A DNA stretch of 64,000 nt from Mariniphaga sp963747515 (GCA_963747515.1 CAVVFN010000005.1:596373-660372); one strand, 5' to 3'; numbered from the stretch's first letter, positions 45,174 to 54,988 are shown. The notes: generated by a model from the sequence alone, not told the origin. Translations and numbers: made by a program.

Positions 45174-48100
45174 TTAAAACGAACTTTTTGTTGTTTCAAT
45201 CTTCCCGCCTTTCCCTTTAAACGACTGATACAACACCGGTATCACAAACAATGAATAGATCATCGACAAGCTCATACCGCCAATCATTGAAATGGCAAGA
45301 GGTTTCAACATTTCTGCCCCTTCACCCACCGCAAAAGCCAGCGGAATAAAACCGAAAATACTGGAAAGGGTGGTCATTAAAATGGGCCGCAAACGTACTT
45401 CGCCGGCCATTAAGAGCGCCTGCGGAATATTTGGTACTTCCTTTAAATATTTTTCGGTGTAATCGATTAACAAAATGCCATTGTTAACCACAACCCCGAT
45501 GATCATAATCATTCCCATAAAAGCTGAAATGTCGAGTGTGGTTCCGGTAAGCCAGAGAAAAAGGAATACGCCGCTGACTGAAAGCGAGGTGCCAATAAGA
45601 ATAGCCAACGCTGTTCGGAATGAGTTAAATTCAAACAGCAGGATAATAAAAATAATCAATGCTGCCAGAATTAAAATCATCAATAATTCCTGAAATGCCT
45701 GTTGCTGGCTTTCGTACTGACCGCTAAGCTGAACGGTAACACCCGGGGGTAAATGGCGGTTGCGAATAAGTTGCTGAATGTCGGCTGCGGTGCTGCCCAA
45801 ATCGCGACCGGCAATTTGCGCTTCAATGTTCACCACCTGGCTCAGGTTTTCGTGCTCGATGTCGGTTTTCCCCGGCACTTTTTTTACATCGGCAATTTCG
45901 TTTAATGCTACCGTCCGTTCAATTTCAGGAAAAAAGAGCGGCAGCGTTTTTATTTCTTCAAAATGGGAAGCATATTTCTGCGGATAACGCACCCTGACCG
46001 GAATCAGCTTTATGCCTTCCATTACGTTGGTTGTTTCGCGGCCCCATAATGCCATGTAAATGGCATCGTTCACCTGTTGCGGAGTCAGTCCGTAACGCGC
46101 CACCACTTCAGGTTTTATGTGAATGGTTAATTCAGGTTCGCCGGCTTCAAACCCTTTGTAAACATCCACTGCTCCTTCAATGTTTTCAAGCGAATCGGCG
46201 ATATTTGCAGCCACCTGTTGAATGATTTCCAGATTTTTGCCGTATACTTTTATCACAATTGGCGCTATTTCACCACTTAAATCGTTCAGCCGGTCGGGCA
46301 ACACCTGGAATATCTCGGGCGACAGGTTGGGCTCCTTTTCTTCTATTAACTGGCGCAATTCTTCCATTATTTCAAATGCTGAGCGTGTCCGGTCCTGTTT
46401 CAGGTTGATAACAAAATCACCTTCGTTGGCATGTGTGCGCGGATGTGCGAGACTTCTTCCGGTTCGTAATGAATAGTCTTCAACTTCGGGAATGGAAGGC
46501 AGGTAATCGGTTATGGTTTTCAGCATGGTGCGGGTGCCTTCCACCGAGCTTCCCGGAGGCGCCAGATAATCGAGCACGATGGTACCTTCGTCCCACTGCG
46601 GAAGGAAACCGCTGGGAATATTTTTAAAAAGATAAACACTCCCTGCAATGGTAAAAGCAATTAATAAATAAGCAACGAACGGCCTTTTCAATCCAAATTT
46701 TAAGGTTTTTTGGTGCGTTTGGATAATTTTTGCCATCACTTTTCCCGGTTTCCGTTTTTTGGTGGAAATAAAAGTGACGGCCACAGCAGGTGTGAGAAAA
46801 ACGGCCAGCAACATCGATGCTAAAATGGCGAGTGTTAACGTGAGCGCCAGCGCTTTAAAAAAGATTCCCGGAACACCTGTTAAAAAAACCAGCGGAACGA
46901 GTACGACCAAAGTGGTTAATGTAGCGCTCAGCAGTGGCGCAATAATTTCGCTGGTGGCCTCCACCACGGCCTGTTTTCGCGTCTTCCCCATTTCGAGGTG
47001 GCGTTCAATATTCTCTACGACAACAATGGCATTGTCAACTAAAATACCAATTGCCGCAGCCAATCCCCCCAGGCTCATCACGCTCAGGTTCATTCCGGTG
47101 AGTTTGATGAAAATAAAGGATAGCAATACCGCTACCGGAATGATAATAACAGTGACCAGTGTAATGCGCAACCGGCGAAGAAAAACAAGCAAAATCAGCA
47201 TGGTCAGCAATGCACCGATGAGAATGGAATCCCTTACACTGCTAATGGAAGACTGAATGAAACGGGTCATGTCGTACCATTTGCTCATGCTAACATCAGA
47301 TGGCAACACAGGTTTTAATTCGGCCAGTTTTTCATCCACGGCATCCATAATGGCCACGGCGTTGGTGCCGGGTTGTTTAATTATGGTAATTAAAACAGCA
47401 GGGTGCTGGTTGCTTTCTGTCGCAATAAACGTTTCTTTTACAGTGGATACCACTTTCCCGACATCTTTTAAGCGGATGGGAGTTTCGCCCGGATTGCGGA
47501 TAATGGTATTTTCAATTTCGCTCATTTTCTGGTAGCGGTTGTCGGCAATGTTCAGATAGAGCTTGTTGAATTCTTCCAAACGGCCCACATAATTGAGCGC
47601 GTTATTGTCGCGTATGGCCTTTTCCACTTCGTTATAATCCATCCGGTAGGCGGCCAGTTTGTCGGCATCGAGTTCCACTCGGAATTCACGTTCCTTGCCG
47701 CCCATTACTTCCACATTGTAAACGCCGGGAATGGCTGCCAGTTGCGGGCGGAGTGTGTAAACCGCCAGGTCGCGCAATTCCAGTAAATCCTGTTTGCCGG
47801 AATAAAGGCTGTAGCCTGCAACCGGGTATGTGCTGGTGGTAAACCGGCGCACTTCGAGGGTAACACCTGGCGGCAACTCGCTTTGAATTCCGCTAACCTG
47901 TGCCTGCACCAGTTGATACGCCTGAAACATATCGGCATTCCACTGAAAGTCGATGTTGATTTCAGCCGAGCCGCGGCTGATGGATGAACGCACACGCTGA
48001 ACACCCTCCACCATCATCACCGCTTCTTCAATGGGTTTAGCCACTTCCATTTCCATCTCTTTAATGGGAGTGAGGCCATAATCAACCATCACAGCAATAC

Positions 48101-48233
48101 GCGGAAACGTGGCATCGGGAAATACCCCCTGCGGAATTTTATTTACAAGGTAAAAACCTGTTGCCGAAAGGAAAAGGAAAATAAATATTAATGCCCGACG
48201 ATTATTGACGGTAAACGATGCAAGTTTGTTCAT
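45174..48233 (-). CDS. RND family efflux transporter permease
   Basis: Inner-membrane proton-driven pump of 1019 residues (AcrB/CusA class), with twelve membrane helices and two large periplasmic loops. The N-terminus (NRRALIFIFLFLSATGFYLV) is helix 1. Helix 4 carries GGLAAAIGILVDNAIVVVENIERH (about 390-413) with the proton-relay aspartate. The C-terminal half repeats the pattern (AFMGMIMIIGVVVNNGILLIDY, about 918-939). Its stop lies far from the sigma operon and its start overlaps the adaptor stop by 4 bases. The substrate is not evident; the CusA methionine pattern was not found, so a drug or lipid substrate is more likely than copper. Confidence 0.94.
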   Translation of the reverse strand: MNKLASFTVNNRRALIFIFLFLSATGFYLVNKIPQGVFPDATFPRIAVMVDYGLTPIKEMEMEVAKPIEEAVMMVEGVQRVRSSISRGSAEINIDFQWNADMFQAYQLVQAQVSGIQSELPPGVTLEVRRFTTSTYPVAGYSLYSGKQDLLELRDLAVYTLRPQLAAIPGVYNVEVMGGKEREFRVELDADKLAAYRMDYNEVEKAIRDNNALNYVGRLEEFNKLYLNIADNRYQKMSEIENTIIRNPGETPIRLKDVGKVVSTVKETFIATESNQHPAVLITIIKQPGTNAVAIMDAVDEKLAELKPVLPSDVSMSKWYDMTRFIQSSISSVRDSILIGALLTMLILLVFLRRLRITLVTVIIIPVAVLLSFIFIKLTGMNLSVMSLGGLAAAIGILVDNAIVVVENIERHLEMGKTRKQAVVEATSEIIAPLLSATLTTLVVLVPLVFLTGVPGIFFKALALTLTLAILASMLLAVFLTPAVAVTFISTKKRKPGKVMAKIIQTHQKTLKFGLKRPFVAYLLIAFTIAGSVYLFKNIPSGFLPQWDEGTIVLDYLAPPGSSVEGTRTMLKTITDYLPSIPEVEDYSLRTGRSLAHPRTHANEGDFVINLKQDRTRSAFEIMEELRQLIEEKEPNLSPEIFQVLPDRLNDLSGEIAPIVIKVYGKNLEIIQQVAANIADSLENIEGAVDVYKGFEAGEPELTIHIKPEVVARYGLTPQQVNDAIYMALWGRETTNVMEGIKLIPVRVRYPQKYASHFEEIKTLPLFFPEIERTVALNEIADVKKVPGKTDIEHENLSQVVNIEAQIAGRDLGSTAADIQQLIRNRHLPPGVTVQLSGQYESQQQAFQELLMILILAALIIFIILLFEFNSFRTALAILIGTSLSVSGVFLFLWLTGTTLDISAFMGMIMIIGVVVNNGILLIDYTEKYLKEVPNIPQALLMAGEVRLRPILMTTLSSIFGFIPLAFAVGEGAEMLKPLAISMIGGMSLSMIYSLFVIPVLYQSFKGKGGKIETTKSSF

Positions 48234-49261
48234 TTTACAGATACTTCCATATTATCTTTTAACGAATAGGCTTTTTCAACCACTACCGACTGGTTTTCAT
48301 TTACTCCGGATAAAATTTCAACCACATCATCCTTCAGGATTCCCACATTTACGTTTTGCTTATGGGTTTTTTCATTTTCAACGGTAAAAAGAAAATAGTT
48401 CCCTTCTTCTTCCACCAGTGCATTTCGCGGAACTAAAAGCGCCTCTTTATGTACCGGAGTCGGAAAACTGATTTTCACCCGCATTCCCGGGCGGTATTTC
48501 AACGTTGGATTTTCGAGTTTTAACCGCACCACCAGGCTTTGATTTTTCGATACTTCTCCGGTAAAAGTCTCAATGGGCAGGTGCAGAGGAGGAGTGGAAA
48601 AATTGGTAAATTCAACCTCCAACCGGCCGGCTTTCCGGGCTGTTTCCAGGTGCTGAACCGGCACTTCGCCCTGCACATCCAGCGTGCGTAAATCGCCAAT
48701 CTGTGCAATGTGGCCACCTTTTGAAACGACATCCCCGTTGTGCATCAAAACATTGAGCACCATTCCCGAAATGGGGCAAATGAGCGGGATGCTTTTTTCC
48801 TGTTGATTCAGCAGGTATCTGAATTCATCCGAAATACTGTCAGCCGCCTGCAACAAAGCTTCGCGGCCCGCCGGAATGATGACCCCGGCCAGTTGCCCTT
48901 TTTTCACCTGGTCGCCTTTCAGCATGGAAAACCGGGTTAACCTCCCGTCAAACTGCGATGACAGCCACGCCTCCTGCCGAAGCGCCAGTTCACCAAAAAT
49001 GGTGAGGGTATCGGTAATATCGCCACGGGTAACAGGAGCCGTTATTACGTGTATTTTCACATCGGTTTTTGGCGAAGTATTTTGAGGCGCCGGCTGACAC
49101 CCAGCCAAATAAAGCAGGACAGACGCTGCACCTATCCGTTTTAATTTAGTGATTAAAAGAACGGAAATGGAAGACCGCAGACCGAAATAAGTGACCACGC
49201 TTCCGACTTCCGGTTTCCGGCTTCCGACTTTGTTTTTTCGCATCTTATTCATTGTCTGCAT
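48230..49261 (-). CDS. RND efflux periplasmic adaptor lipoprotein with repeat-derived N-terminus
   Basis: Membrane-fusion (HlyD/AcrA-like) adaptor joining pump and TolC, 343 residues in the open frame. A lipoprotein signal ends in YLAGC with the cysteine at residue 55, far later than normal. Residues about 10-31 (VGSRKPEVGS...TYFGLRSS) are encoded by a heptamer-repeat element at 49171-49233 that also makes up part of the 54.5-kb array. The ATG codons at 49261, 49252 and 49243 lie before it, and no ATG is available between the element and the lipobox. The barrel-sandwich (GQLAGVIIPAGREALL, ICPISGMVLNVLMHNGDVVSKGG) and beta-barrel parts are intact. Export with such an N-extension is doubtful; a non-ATG start or a damaged gene are alternatives. 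Confidence 0.82.
   Translation of the reverse strand: MQTMNKMRKNKVGSRKPEVGSVVTYFGLRSSISVLLITKLKRIGAASVLLYLAGCQPAPQNTSPKTDVKIHVITAPVTRGDITDTLTIFGELALRQEAWLSSQFDGRLTRFSMLKGDQVKKGQLAGVIIPAGREALLQAADSISDEFRYLLNQQEKSIPLICPISGMVLNVLMHNGDVVSKGGHIAQIGDLRTLDVQGEVPVQHLETARKAGRLEVEFTNFSTPPLHLPIETFTGEVSKNQSLVVRLKLENPTLKYRPGMRVKISFPTPVHKEALLVPRNALVEEEGNYFLFTVENEKTHKQNVNVGILKDDVVEILSGVNENQSVVVEKAYSLKDNMEVSVK
49171..49233. repeat. Heptamer-repeat element inside the adaptor gene
   Basis: Plus strand: GAAGACC GCAGACC GAA (49172-49188), a 13-base centre, then heptamers of the opposite sense, CTTCCGA CTTCCGG TTTCCGG CTTCCGA CTT (49202-49232). The two arms are inverted relative to each other. The 63-bp element is a multiple of 3 and leaves the frame open. 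Confidence 0.85.
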
Positions 49262-50552
49262 CTGTTTCGTGTAAAATATTCCTGATTTCTTGGGATTGCC
49301 CGGTCAGCAGCCAAAAGACGACAATTGATTTCAAATACTGATTGCGCACCGTGTTCATTTTTAATTGTGTTTCGGTGAGGGTTTGTTGTGCCGTTAAAAA
49401 ATCGAGGTTGTTGGATAAGCCGGCTCTGTAATTGATTTCAGCCATTTTTGCCGCCTCCCGGTCGGTTTGAATTTTTTCCTGCTGAAAATCGATGATGCTT
49501 TTGTACTGCCGGATTTGCTGCACCATCTGCCCAAACTGAATGGACAAATCGCGTTCGGTATTTTCTTTCTGTTTCTGAATCGCTTCCGCCGTAAAATCAA
49601 TTTCCCTTAATTGGTAATCCTTCTTTTTCCAGGAATAAATGGGCACGGTTGCGCCGATGCCAAGCAAAACATAGTTCCCGTCGCCAGTAGGGTCGCCGTC
49701 GAAAGTATATCCGCTGAACGCCTGAATGTGGGGCATGTAAGATGCTTCAACATCTTTTTTCATCAACAGTTCCTTTTCGTATTCTTTTTGAATTTTCATT
49801 GCCTGCGGGTGGTTGTCCAGCCAACTTTCAGGCACCCGATTCACAACCTCCACCGAAGGTAAAGTGGTGTCAACCGGAGCCAATGAAAAATTTGTTGTTT
49901 CCAGTCCCATCAACCTTGAAAGTGCATATTTCGCCTGGTTTGCGCTCAGTTCTTTCTGCATCAGTTCTTCTTTTACCGAATTTAATGAAGACCGTGTTTG
50001 CAGGATGTCGAGTTGTTTGGTGGTGCCTGCTTTCCATAAAGCTGTCAGGATTTCAATGTGGGTGTTTAAATAGGTGAGCCGCGATTGCAGGATTCGTTGT
50101 TCCAGTTGATTTTGCAACACATCGAGGTAAAGACCGGCAATCACGCCGGCAATTTCAAGCCGGTTTTGTTGCGCGACCAATTCCTGCTGTTCCACTTGTT
50201 TTTGCTGAATGGCGGCGGTTTTTTGCCAGAAACGCCCCATGTCCCAATCGGCAACTGCCTGTAAAAAATGCTGCCCAAATGTGTAGGGCGTAAGAAAAAG
50301 CCCGGAAACCTGTGTGCTTGCCGATATTTGCGGATAATACGCAGCCTGTTCCTGATTGACCACCGCTTGTAACGATTGGCTCAGCAAGCTGTCGGCTTGC
50401 AAACGGTAGCTGTATTTAACGGCTCGTTGGATGCATTCATCTAAACTGAAATTCTGAGTTTGAGGAAGCTGTGCTTTACTCATTTGAGGCTGACTGAAAA
50501 ATATCAGTAAGCCTATTACCGGGAATGAAATTTTAAATTGTAAGACCTTCAT
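49245..50552 (-). CDS. TolC family outer-membrane efflux protein
   Basis: Trimeric outer-membrane channel component of the tripartite pump, 435 residues. The signal peptide ends near residue 28 (MSKAQ). Two repeats of the OEP domain follow, with long amphipathic helices: FSLDECIQRAVKYSYRLQADSLLSQSL (about 36-62) and the second half near 240-430 (DFTAEAIQKQKENTERDLSIQFGQM). First gene of the operon tolC-adaptor-RND. Its end overlaps the annotated adaptor start by 17 bases, consistent with translational coupling. Confidence 0.92.
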   Translation of the reverse strand: MKVLQFKISFPVIGLLIFFSQPQMSKAQLPQTQNFSLDECIQRAVKYSYRLQADSLLSQSLQAVVNQEQAAYYPQISASTQVSGLFLTPYTFGQHFLQAVADWDMGRFWQKTAAIQQKQVEQQELVAQQNRLEIAGVIAGLYLDVLQNQLEQRILQSRLTYLNTHIEILTALWKAGTTKQLDILQTRSSLNSVKEELMQKELSANQAKYALSRLMGLETTNFSLAPVDTTLPSVEVVNRVPESWLDNHPQAMKIQKEYEKELLMKKDVEASYMPHIQAFSGYTFDGDPTGDGNYVLLGIGATVPIYSWKKKDYQLREIDFTAEAIQKQKENTERDLSIQFGQMVQQIRQYKSIIDFQQEKIQTDREAAKMAEINYRAGLSNNLDFLTAQQTLTETQLKMNTVRNQYLKSIVVFWLLTGQSQEIRNILHETDADNE

Positions 50553-50690
50553 TCATTTAAAAAATTGTACGGTACACTGAAAATTTAGACGAACCAAATT
50601 ATGAAAAGATTCCGAAGTAAATCTCCTTTACGGTGAATTTCTTGTATGCAGGCAGCAAATAATACCGTTTGAAAAACAATTGGTCTAATT

Positions 50691-50930
50691 TCAGTCCTCC
50701 TCTTCTTCTTCCGATTCTTTGTTTACGGCAATTTTTCCATTGGCGGTCATCAGGATTTCCAATTCTTCTTTTCCTTATTTCAATTCCAGGTTCATACCCT
50801 TTGAAATCCGGTTTTCAATTTCAGCAGCCTTCTCAATTTTAAAGCCATCCTATTCAGCGTTTACAGCATCAGGAACAGTTTTCGAAAGCTCATTTTCCTT
50901 CATCTCTTTTTCTGTTTCGAGCCAAAGATG
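50691..50930 (-). pseudogene. PepSY-like domain protein remnant with two in-frame stops
   Basis: Read on the minus strand, one frame gives ENELSKTVPDAVNAE, stop, DGFKIEKAAEIENRISKG, then MNLELK, stop, GKEELEILMTANGKIAVNKE and a glutamate-rich end. This follows the pattern of Bacteroidota PepSY-like (DUF2874) proteins (LP.AV..A....I.KAEKIE...Y.VEL...GKEYEL...DGK). The frame is kept across a TAG at 50850-50852 and a TAA at 50775-50777, so substitutions rather than indels killed it. The signal-peptide end is lost, running into the preceding gene's tail. The AT-rich leader of tolC occupies 50553-50690. Confidence 0.7.
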
Positions 50931-50940
50931 CCCCTGACAG

Positions 50941-51735
50941 TTATTTTCCGGGAGTAATGTATCCCGGCAGGTTGGCAAGGGAAATTTCCACATGCACCTC
51001 ATCGCCGTCTTTCCATTTCCTGGCAATCTGGCTGTAGCTTCCTGCGGGAGCAACATATTTGACACCTTTCACGGTAACCGATGCATCTTCAGCCCAGGAA
51101 GGAATGCGCACAAACAATTCCACGTATTGTTGGGTTTCCATTCCAAAAACCAGAAGAATTTTACCCGATTCAGGAAAACCGGTCCTTAACGAAATTTTAA
51201 CCTTGCCGCCTAAGGAATGCTCAAAACGGATTTCAGCGGGCAAAAAAAGATTCACATGAATGCGATCGGTATTTCGTGTAAAAACATAAGGCATAATAAC
51301 CGAATCGGGCTGCATTTCGGGGACGTTATGAAAGTAAAGCCACACCATCCGTTCAAGTTCTTCGGCCACCCTTGCTTCGGCTGTGAGCTGAAAAAGAAAT
51401 CCCGTAAGATCAACCCAGGCCAATACCTCATCCTCCGACAATTCCCTGTTTTCAGCTTCCCGGCGAAACTGTTCCCAGAAATAGCGGAAGCGGTTAAGGT
51501 CAAATTTTTCCTGCTGACTGAAATAGGTAAGCTGCAACCGGATCATCGAATCCAAACCCGGATAGGCCCCCGTTTCGGGCCGGGAATACCTTTCATTAAA
51601 CAAAGATCCGGTTTCCGCAGAAAGCCCGGCGCTGTCGGGCACAATTTTGTAAGTTACAAAATCCGGAGCGTTGCCGGAAGAATTGCACGAAGCAATAAAA
51701 AGAAAAGCCAGTACGGCAAATAAAAAAGATCTCAT
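50941..51735 (-). CDS. Lipoprotein resembling the beta-sandwich end of GH127 (DUF1680) proteins
   Basis: A 264-residue predicted lipoprotein (lipobox FIASC, cysteine about 17). The N-terminal 130 residues are helical. The C-terminal half resembles the beta-sandwich of GH127/DUF1680 enzymes: VELFVRIPSWAEDASVTVKG near 205-224, followed by GSYSQIARKWKDGDEVHVEIS near 231-251. The catalytic alpha/alpha barrel of that family (normally over 350 residues) is absent. It may be a deletion product, since the next sequence downstream is a PepSY remnant, or a non-catalytic binding protein. Function unknown. Confidence 0.55.
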   Translation of the reverse strand: MRSFLFAVLAFLFIASCNSSGNAPDFVTYKIVPDSAGLSAETGSLFNERYSRPETGAYPGLDSMIRLQLTYFSQQEKFDLNRFRYFWEQFRREAENRELSEDEVLAWVDLTGFLFQLTAEARVAEELERMVWLYFHNVPEMQPDSVIMPYVFTRNTDRIHVNLFLPAEIRFEHSLGGKVKISLRTGFPESGKILLVFGMETQQYVELFVRIPSWAEDASVTVKGVKYVAPAGSYSQIARKWKDGDEVHVEISLANLPGYITPGK

Positions 51736-51850
51736 TCCAAACAGTAATTCCGATTTTGTACTATAACATCAAACAGAAGTCAGGGTTCAGGAGGTATGAA
51801 AATTAGTGACCGTCATTGGGCAACAGGCTGATTTCAGAAAAAATAAATCC

Positions 51851-51858
51851 TATCTTTG
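51851..51858 (+). promoter_or_regulatory. Putative -7 element of the MATE gene
   Basis: TATCTTTG matches TAnnTTTG. The predicted start near 51866 rules out the TTG start at 51816 and supports the ATG at 51960. Confidence 0.45.
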
Positions 51859-51959
51859 CCAGGGCAGCCAAACTGATGGTTTTCAGGACAGCCTGCAGTT
51901 CTGCCTGCATTGGGCAAGGCGCAGGGGCTTTCGTTAAGCATCGTACCAACAATACTACT

Positions 51960-53399
51960 ATGGCAGGTATAGAAACGAGGAATTCAGGACATACAGGTTT
52001 AAATACTGCCACCCTAAAATCTTTATGGAAAGACATCAAAGAATCCATTGCAGGCAGTGAGCGGGATTTCACCCAGTCATCCATAGGACAGGCCATCTTT
52101 ATACTGGCCATCCCGATGGTTCTTGAGATGCTCATGGAATCGGTATTTGCAGTTGCCGATATCTTTTTTGTATCCCGGCTGGGTCCGGAGGCTATAGCAA
52201 CGGTTGGCATCACCGAATCGGTAATGACCATTGTTTATGCCGTAGGTTCGGGGTTAAGCTTTGCCACCACAGCATTGGTTGCACGCCGGACAGGGGAAAA
52301 GCGCCATCGCGAAGCAGGCGTTGTAGCGTTTCAGGCAATACTGGCCGGCATTTTTGTTTCGCTGCTGATAGCCCTGCCGGGCATCCTGTTTGCCCGGGAA
52401 TTTCTGGTTCTCATGGGTGCCACAGAGCGCATGGCCGATGAAGGCGCTTTGTATCCGGCCATCATTTTTGGAGGAAATGCAGCGGTAATGCTGTTGTTTG
52501 TCATCAATGCGGTATTCCGCAGTTCAGGCGATGCTGCCATATCGCTGCGGGTGGTATTTCTTGCCAACCTCATCAACATCATCCTCGACCCGTTGCTCAT
52601 TTTCGGAATGGGTCCTTTTCCCGAACTGGGGCTTACCGGGGCTGCAATTGCCACTACCATCGGAAGAGGCATTGCCGTTGTTTTTCAGTTTTACCTGCTC
52701 TTCAGGGGCAATCACCGGATACGGTTATACGTACACAGCATCCGGATAAAAGTGAAGGTCATGCTGGAACTGCTTAAAATTTCAAGTGGCGGCATTCTGC
52801 AAAATTTAGTTGCCACATCGAGCTGGATTTTTCTTGTGCGCATAATTGCTGCAGGTGGCCCGGAAGCTTTGGCCGGATACACCATTGCCATCCGGATCAT
52901 CCTCTTTGCATTACTGCCGGCATGGGGACTCAGCAATGCAGCCTCAACCCTGGTGGGGCAGAACCTTGGTGCCCGGCAACCTCAGCGGGCAGAACAGTCG
53001 GTTTGGATAACCTGTTACGCCAATATGACCTTTATGGGGATTATAGGGTTGCTGCTGGCCCTTTTCCCTGAATTTTTCATGCGCCTGTTCATTTCCGACA
53101 CTGCCGTGGTTGATTTGGGTGCACATGCGCTGCGCATCATCAGCTTTGGGTTTGTTTTTTACGCATTCGGAATGGTCCTCATCCAGGGGTTTAACGGAAG
53201 CGGCGACACCTTTACTCCTACCAAACTCAACCTGCTGTGCTTCTGGATTATTGAAATTCCCCTTGCCTATATTCTTGCCGTCACCCTGGAGATGGGCCTT
53301 ACCGGAGCAAGTATTGCCATAGTTGTATCTGAAAGCATCCTGGCCGTACTTACCTGGCTGCTGTTCAAAAAAGGAAAATGGAAAATGAGGGTGGTGTAG
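51960..53399 (+). CDS. MATE family multidrug/cation efflux transporter
   Basis: Inner-membrane antiporter of the MATE family, 479 residues from the ATG at 51960; the longer open frame from 51816 has no membrane or conserved sequence. Twelve membrane segments are visible in two homologous halves. Typical motifs are AIPMVLEMLMESVFAVADIFFVSRLG (about 47-72) and the second-half counterpart AWGLSNAASTLVGQNLGARQPQRAE (about 321-345). The substrate is not predictable. It is transcribed alone, divergent from the lipoprotein gene. Confidence 0.93.
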   Translation: MAGIETRNSGHTGLNTATLKSLWKDIKESIAGSERDFTQSSIGQAIFILAIPMVLEMLMESVFAVADIFFVSRLGPEAIATVGITESVMTIVYAVGSGLSFATTALVARRTGEKRHREAGVVAFQAILAGIFVSLLIALPGILFAREFLVLMGATERMADEGALYPAIIFGGNAAVMLLFVINAVFRSSGDAAISLRVVFLANLINIILDPLLIFGMGPFPELGLTGAAIATTIGRGIAVVFQFYLLFRGNHRIRLYVHSIRIKVKVMLELLKISSGGILQNLVATSSWIFLVRIIAAGGPEALAGYTIAIRIILFALLPAWGLSNAASTLVGQNLGARQPQRAEQSVWITCYANMTFMGIIGLLLALFPEFFMRLFISDTAVVDLGAHALRIISFGFVFYAFGMVLIQGFNGSGDTFTPTKLNLLCFWIIEIPLAYILAVTLEMGLTGASIAIVVSESILAVLTWLLFKKGKWKMRVV

Positions 53400-53537
53400 G
53401 TTGGATGCGGTTCTCAGAAAAGGTTAACGTTTGATCTCGTTATCCCTGCATCTGAAGGCGGTTCAAATACGGCAAGAACTATTCAGGTGTTCTGTAAAAA
53501 AGCACCCGCAAAAAAAAGATCGCATGCAGGGTGAAGG

Positions 53538-54377
53538 TTACTTTACCTTCTTCCGCAACCCTTTTATGAGCTTATCCTTTGCTTTATTGATTTTCTTTAA
53601 ATACCTGATTTCCTGCCTCAGGATGTAATTTTCCATCTGCAGACCCGTTTCATCCATCCTTTCCGACGATGACAGGGATTCTTGATCTTTTAATACAGAT
53701 ACCTCAAGGGGACTTCCGGGATCCTGAAGCTCAGTTTCTGAAACAGATGAGTTTTCAGGTTCAGGTGTATTTTCCGGCTCAGAGTCAGAAACAGCACCCT
53801 CCTTTTTCTGCTGTTGTACTTTCTGATAATTATAATAAGCTTCAACTTTATAAGTAGCTCCTTTCCTTATATTGTTGGCCTTTAAGAAATCATCTTTGCT
53901 CATACCTTTTGCCACAGCCTGGCTAATTTTCATTTTTAGGGTTTTATTGAGTTTGGTTGCCCGAAGCAACCGCATATGCTCAACAAAATTTTTTGCTGTA
54001 ATGAAGGAAGGCTCTTCTGTATGAATCCAATGGTACTGCGTTTTGCTTCTTTCACCCGTTTTATCAATATAGGACAAATTCTCAACAGCATGATTAAACA
54101 CGCTGTAATCAATGTCGTGCTGATAGCAGAGGGTTTTTAAACTGTAACTTTCACCCCGGTGCTCATCGATGTATTTGATAATCCGGTAAACCCTGTTGAT
54201 TTCATCCAGGTTGTTATCTTCAACATACAGAGCTACCATTTCCTGCTCAGGAAGATGCGCGTAAAAATTATACATAGTTTCTGAGGAAGATATACGTCCA
54301 AATGCAGTGTAACCTGCTTTCTGCAGTGCAGATGTCAGAGATTCCTTGAAATCGGCTAATTCTTTTTTAGTAACCAT
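53538..54377 (-). CDS. Unknown protein with C-terminal coiled coil
   Basis: Soluble protein of 279 residues. Residues 1-120 are mixed and include an HDIDYSVFNHAVENLSYIDKTG segment that could be a winged-helix-like turn. Residues 125-185 are basic and helical (RATKLNKTLKMKISQAVAKG). Residues about 195-240 are an acidic, Ser/Pro/Glu-rich low-complexity linker. The end (about 245-279) is a basic coiled coil (QMENYILRQEIRYLKK). The layout suggests a nucleic-acid or protein-binding factor, but no family was recognised. It lies right beside the repeat array and has its own promoter element. Confidence 0.65.
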   Translation of the reverse strand: MVTKKELADFKESLTSALQKAGYTAFGRISSSETMYNFYAHLPEQEMVALYVEDNNLDEINRVYRIIKYIDEHRGESYSLKTLCYQHDIDYSVFNHAVENLSYIDKTGERSKTQYHWIHTEEPSFITAKNFVEHMRLLRATKLNKTLKMKISQAVAKGMSKDDFLKANNIRKGATYKVEAYYNYQKVQQQKKEGAVSDSEPENTPEPENSSVSETELQDPGSPLEVSVLKDQESLSSSERMDETGLQMENYILRQEIRYLKKINKAKDKLIKGLRKKVK

Positions 54378-54422
54378 ACAATAATTTTTAACCCTATTAA
54401 ATACCAGAGGTTACCATTGCCC

Positions 54423-54430
54423 CAAATGTA
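54423..54430 (-). promoter_or_regulatory. Putative -7 element of the coiled-coil gene
   Basis: Reads TACATTTG on the minus strand, matching TAnnTTTG, 46 bases before the ATG at 54377. Confidence 0.45.
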
Positions 54431-54988
54431 ATACTTTTTTGAAAATTTGGGTGAATCAATTTCGGGGTATTTAGCTGGTGTGAAGATTTGGTGGGAAAGG
54501 GGGAAGAGAGAGTTGGAAGTCGGAAGACCGAAGACCGAAGACGGAAGTCGGAAGACGGAAGACCGGAGACTGAAGTTGGAAGACCGAAGACCGAAGTCGG
54601 AAGGGGGAAGGGGGAAGGGGGAAGACGGAAGACCGAAGTTGGAAGTCGGAAGATGACGATCCCTTTTGCAATGACGGCTCCAGTTCTGATTGGCAGGAAG
54701 TTTCCTTTGGTGGGATTTGGTGCTTTTGGTGCTTTGGTGGTAAAAGGGGAAGACGGAAGACGGAAGACCGAAGACCGAAGTTGGAAGACCGAAGATCGCG
54801 AAGATGACGATCCTTTTGCAATGACGGCTCCAGTTCTGATTGGCAGAAAGGTTTCCTTTGGTGGGATTTGGTGCTTTTGGTGCTTTGGTGGTAAAGGAGG
54901 AAGTTGGAAGTCGGAAGACCGAAGACCGAAGTTGGAAGACCGAAGACCGAAGTCGGAAGATGACGATCCTTTTGCAGTGACGGCTCCA

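Noticed and set aside
51816..51959. TTG-initiated N-terminal extension of the MATE transporter
   Set aside because: Lies across a good TAnnTTTG promoter element and has no family similarity; the ATG at 51960 gives the normal length.
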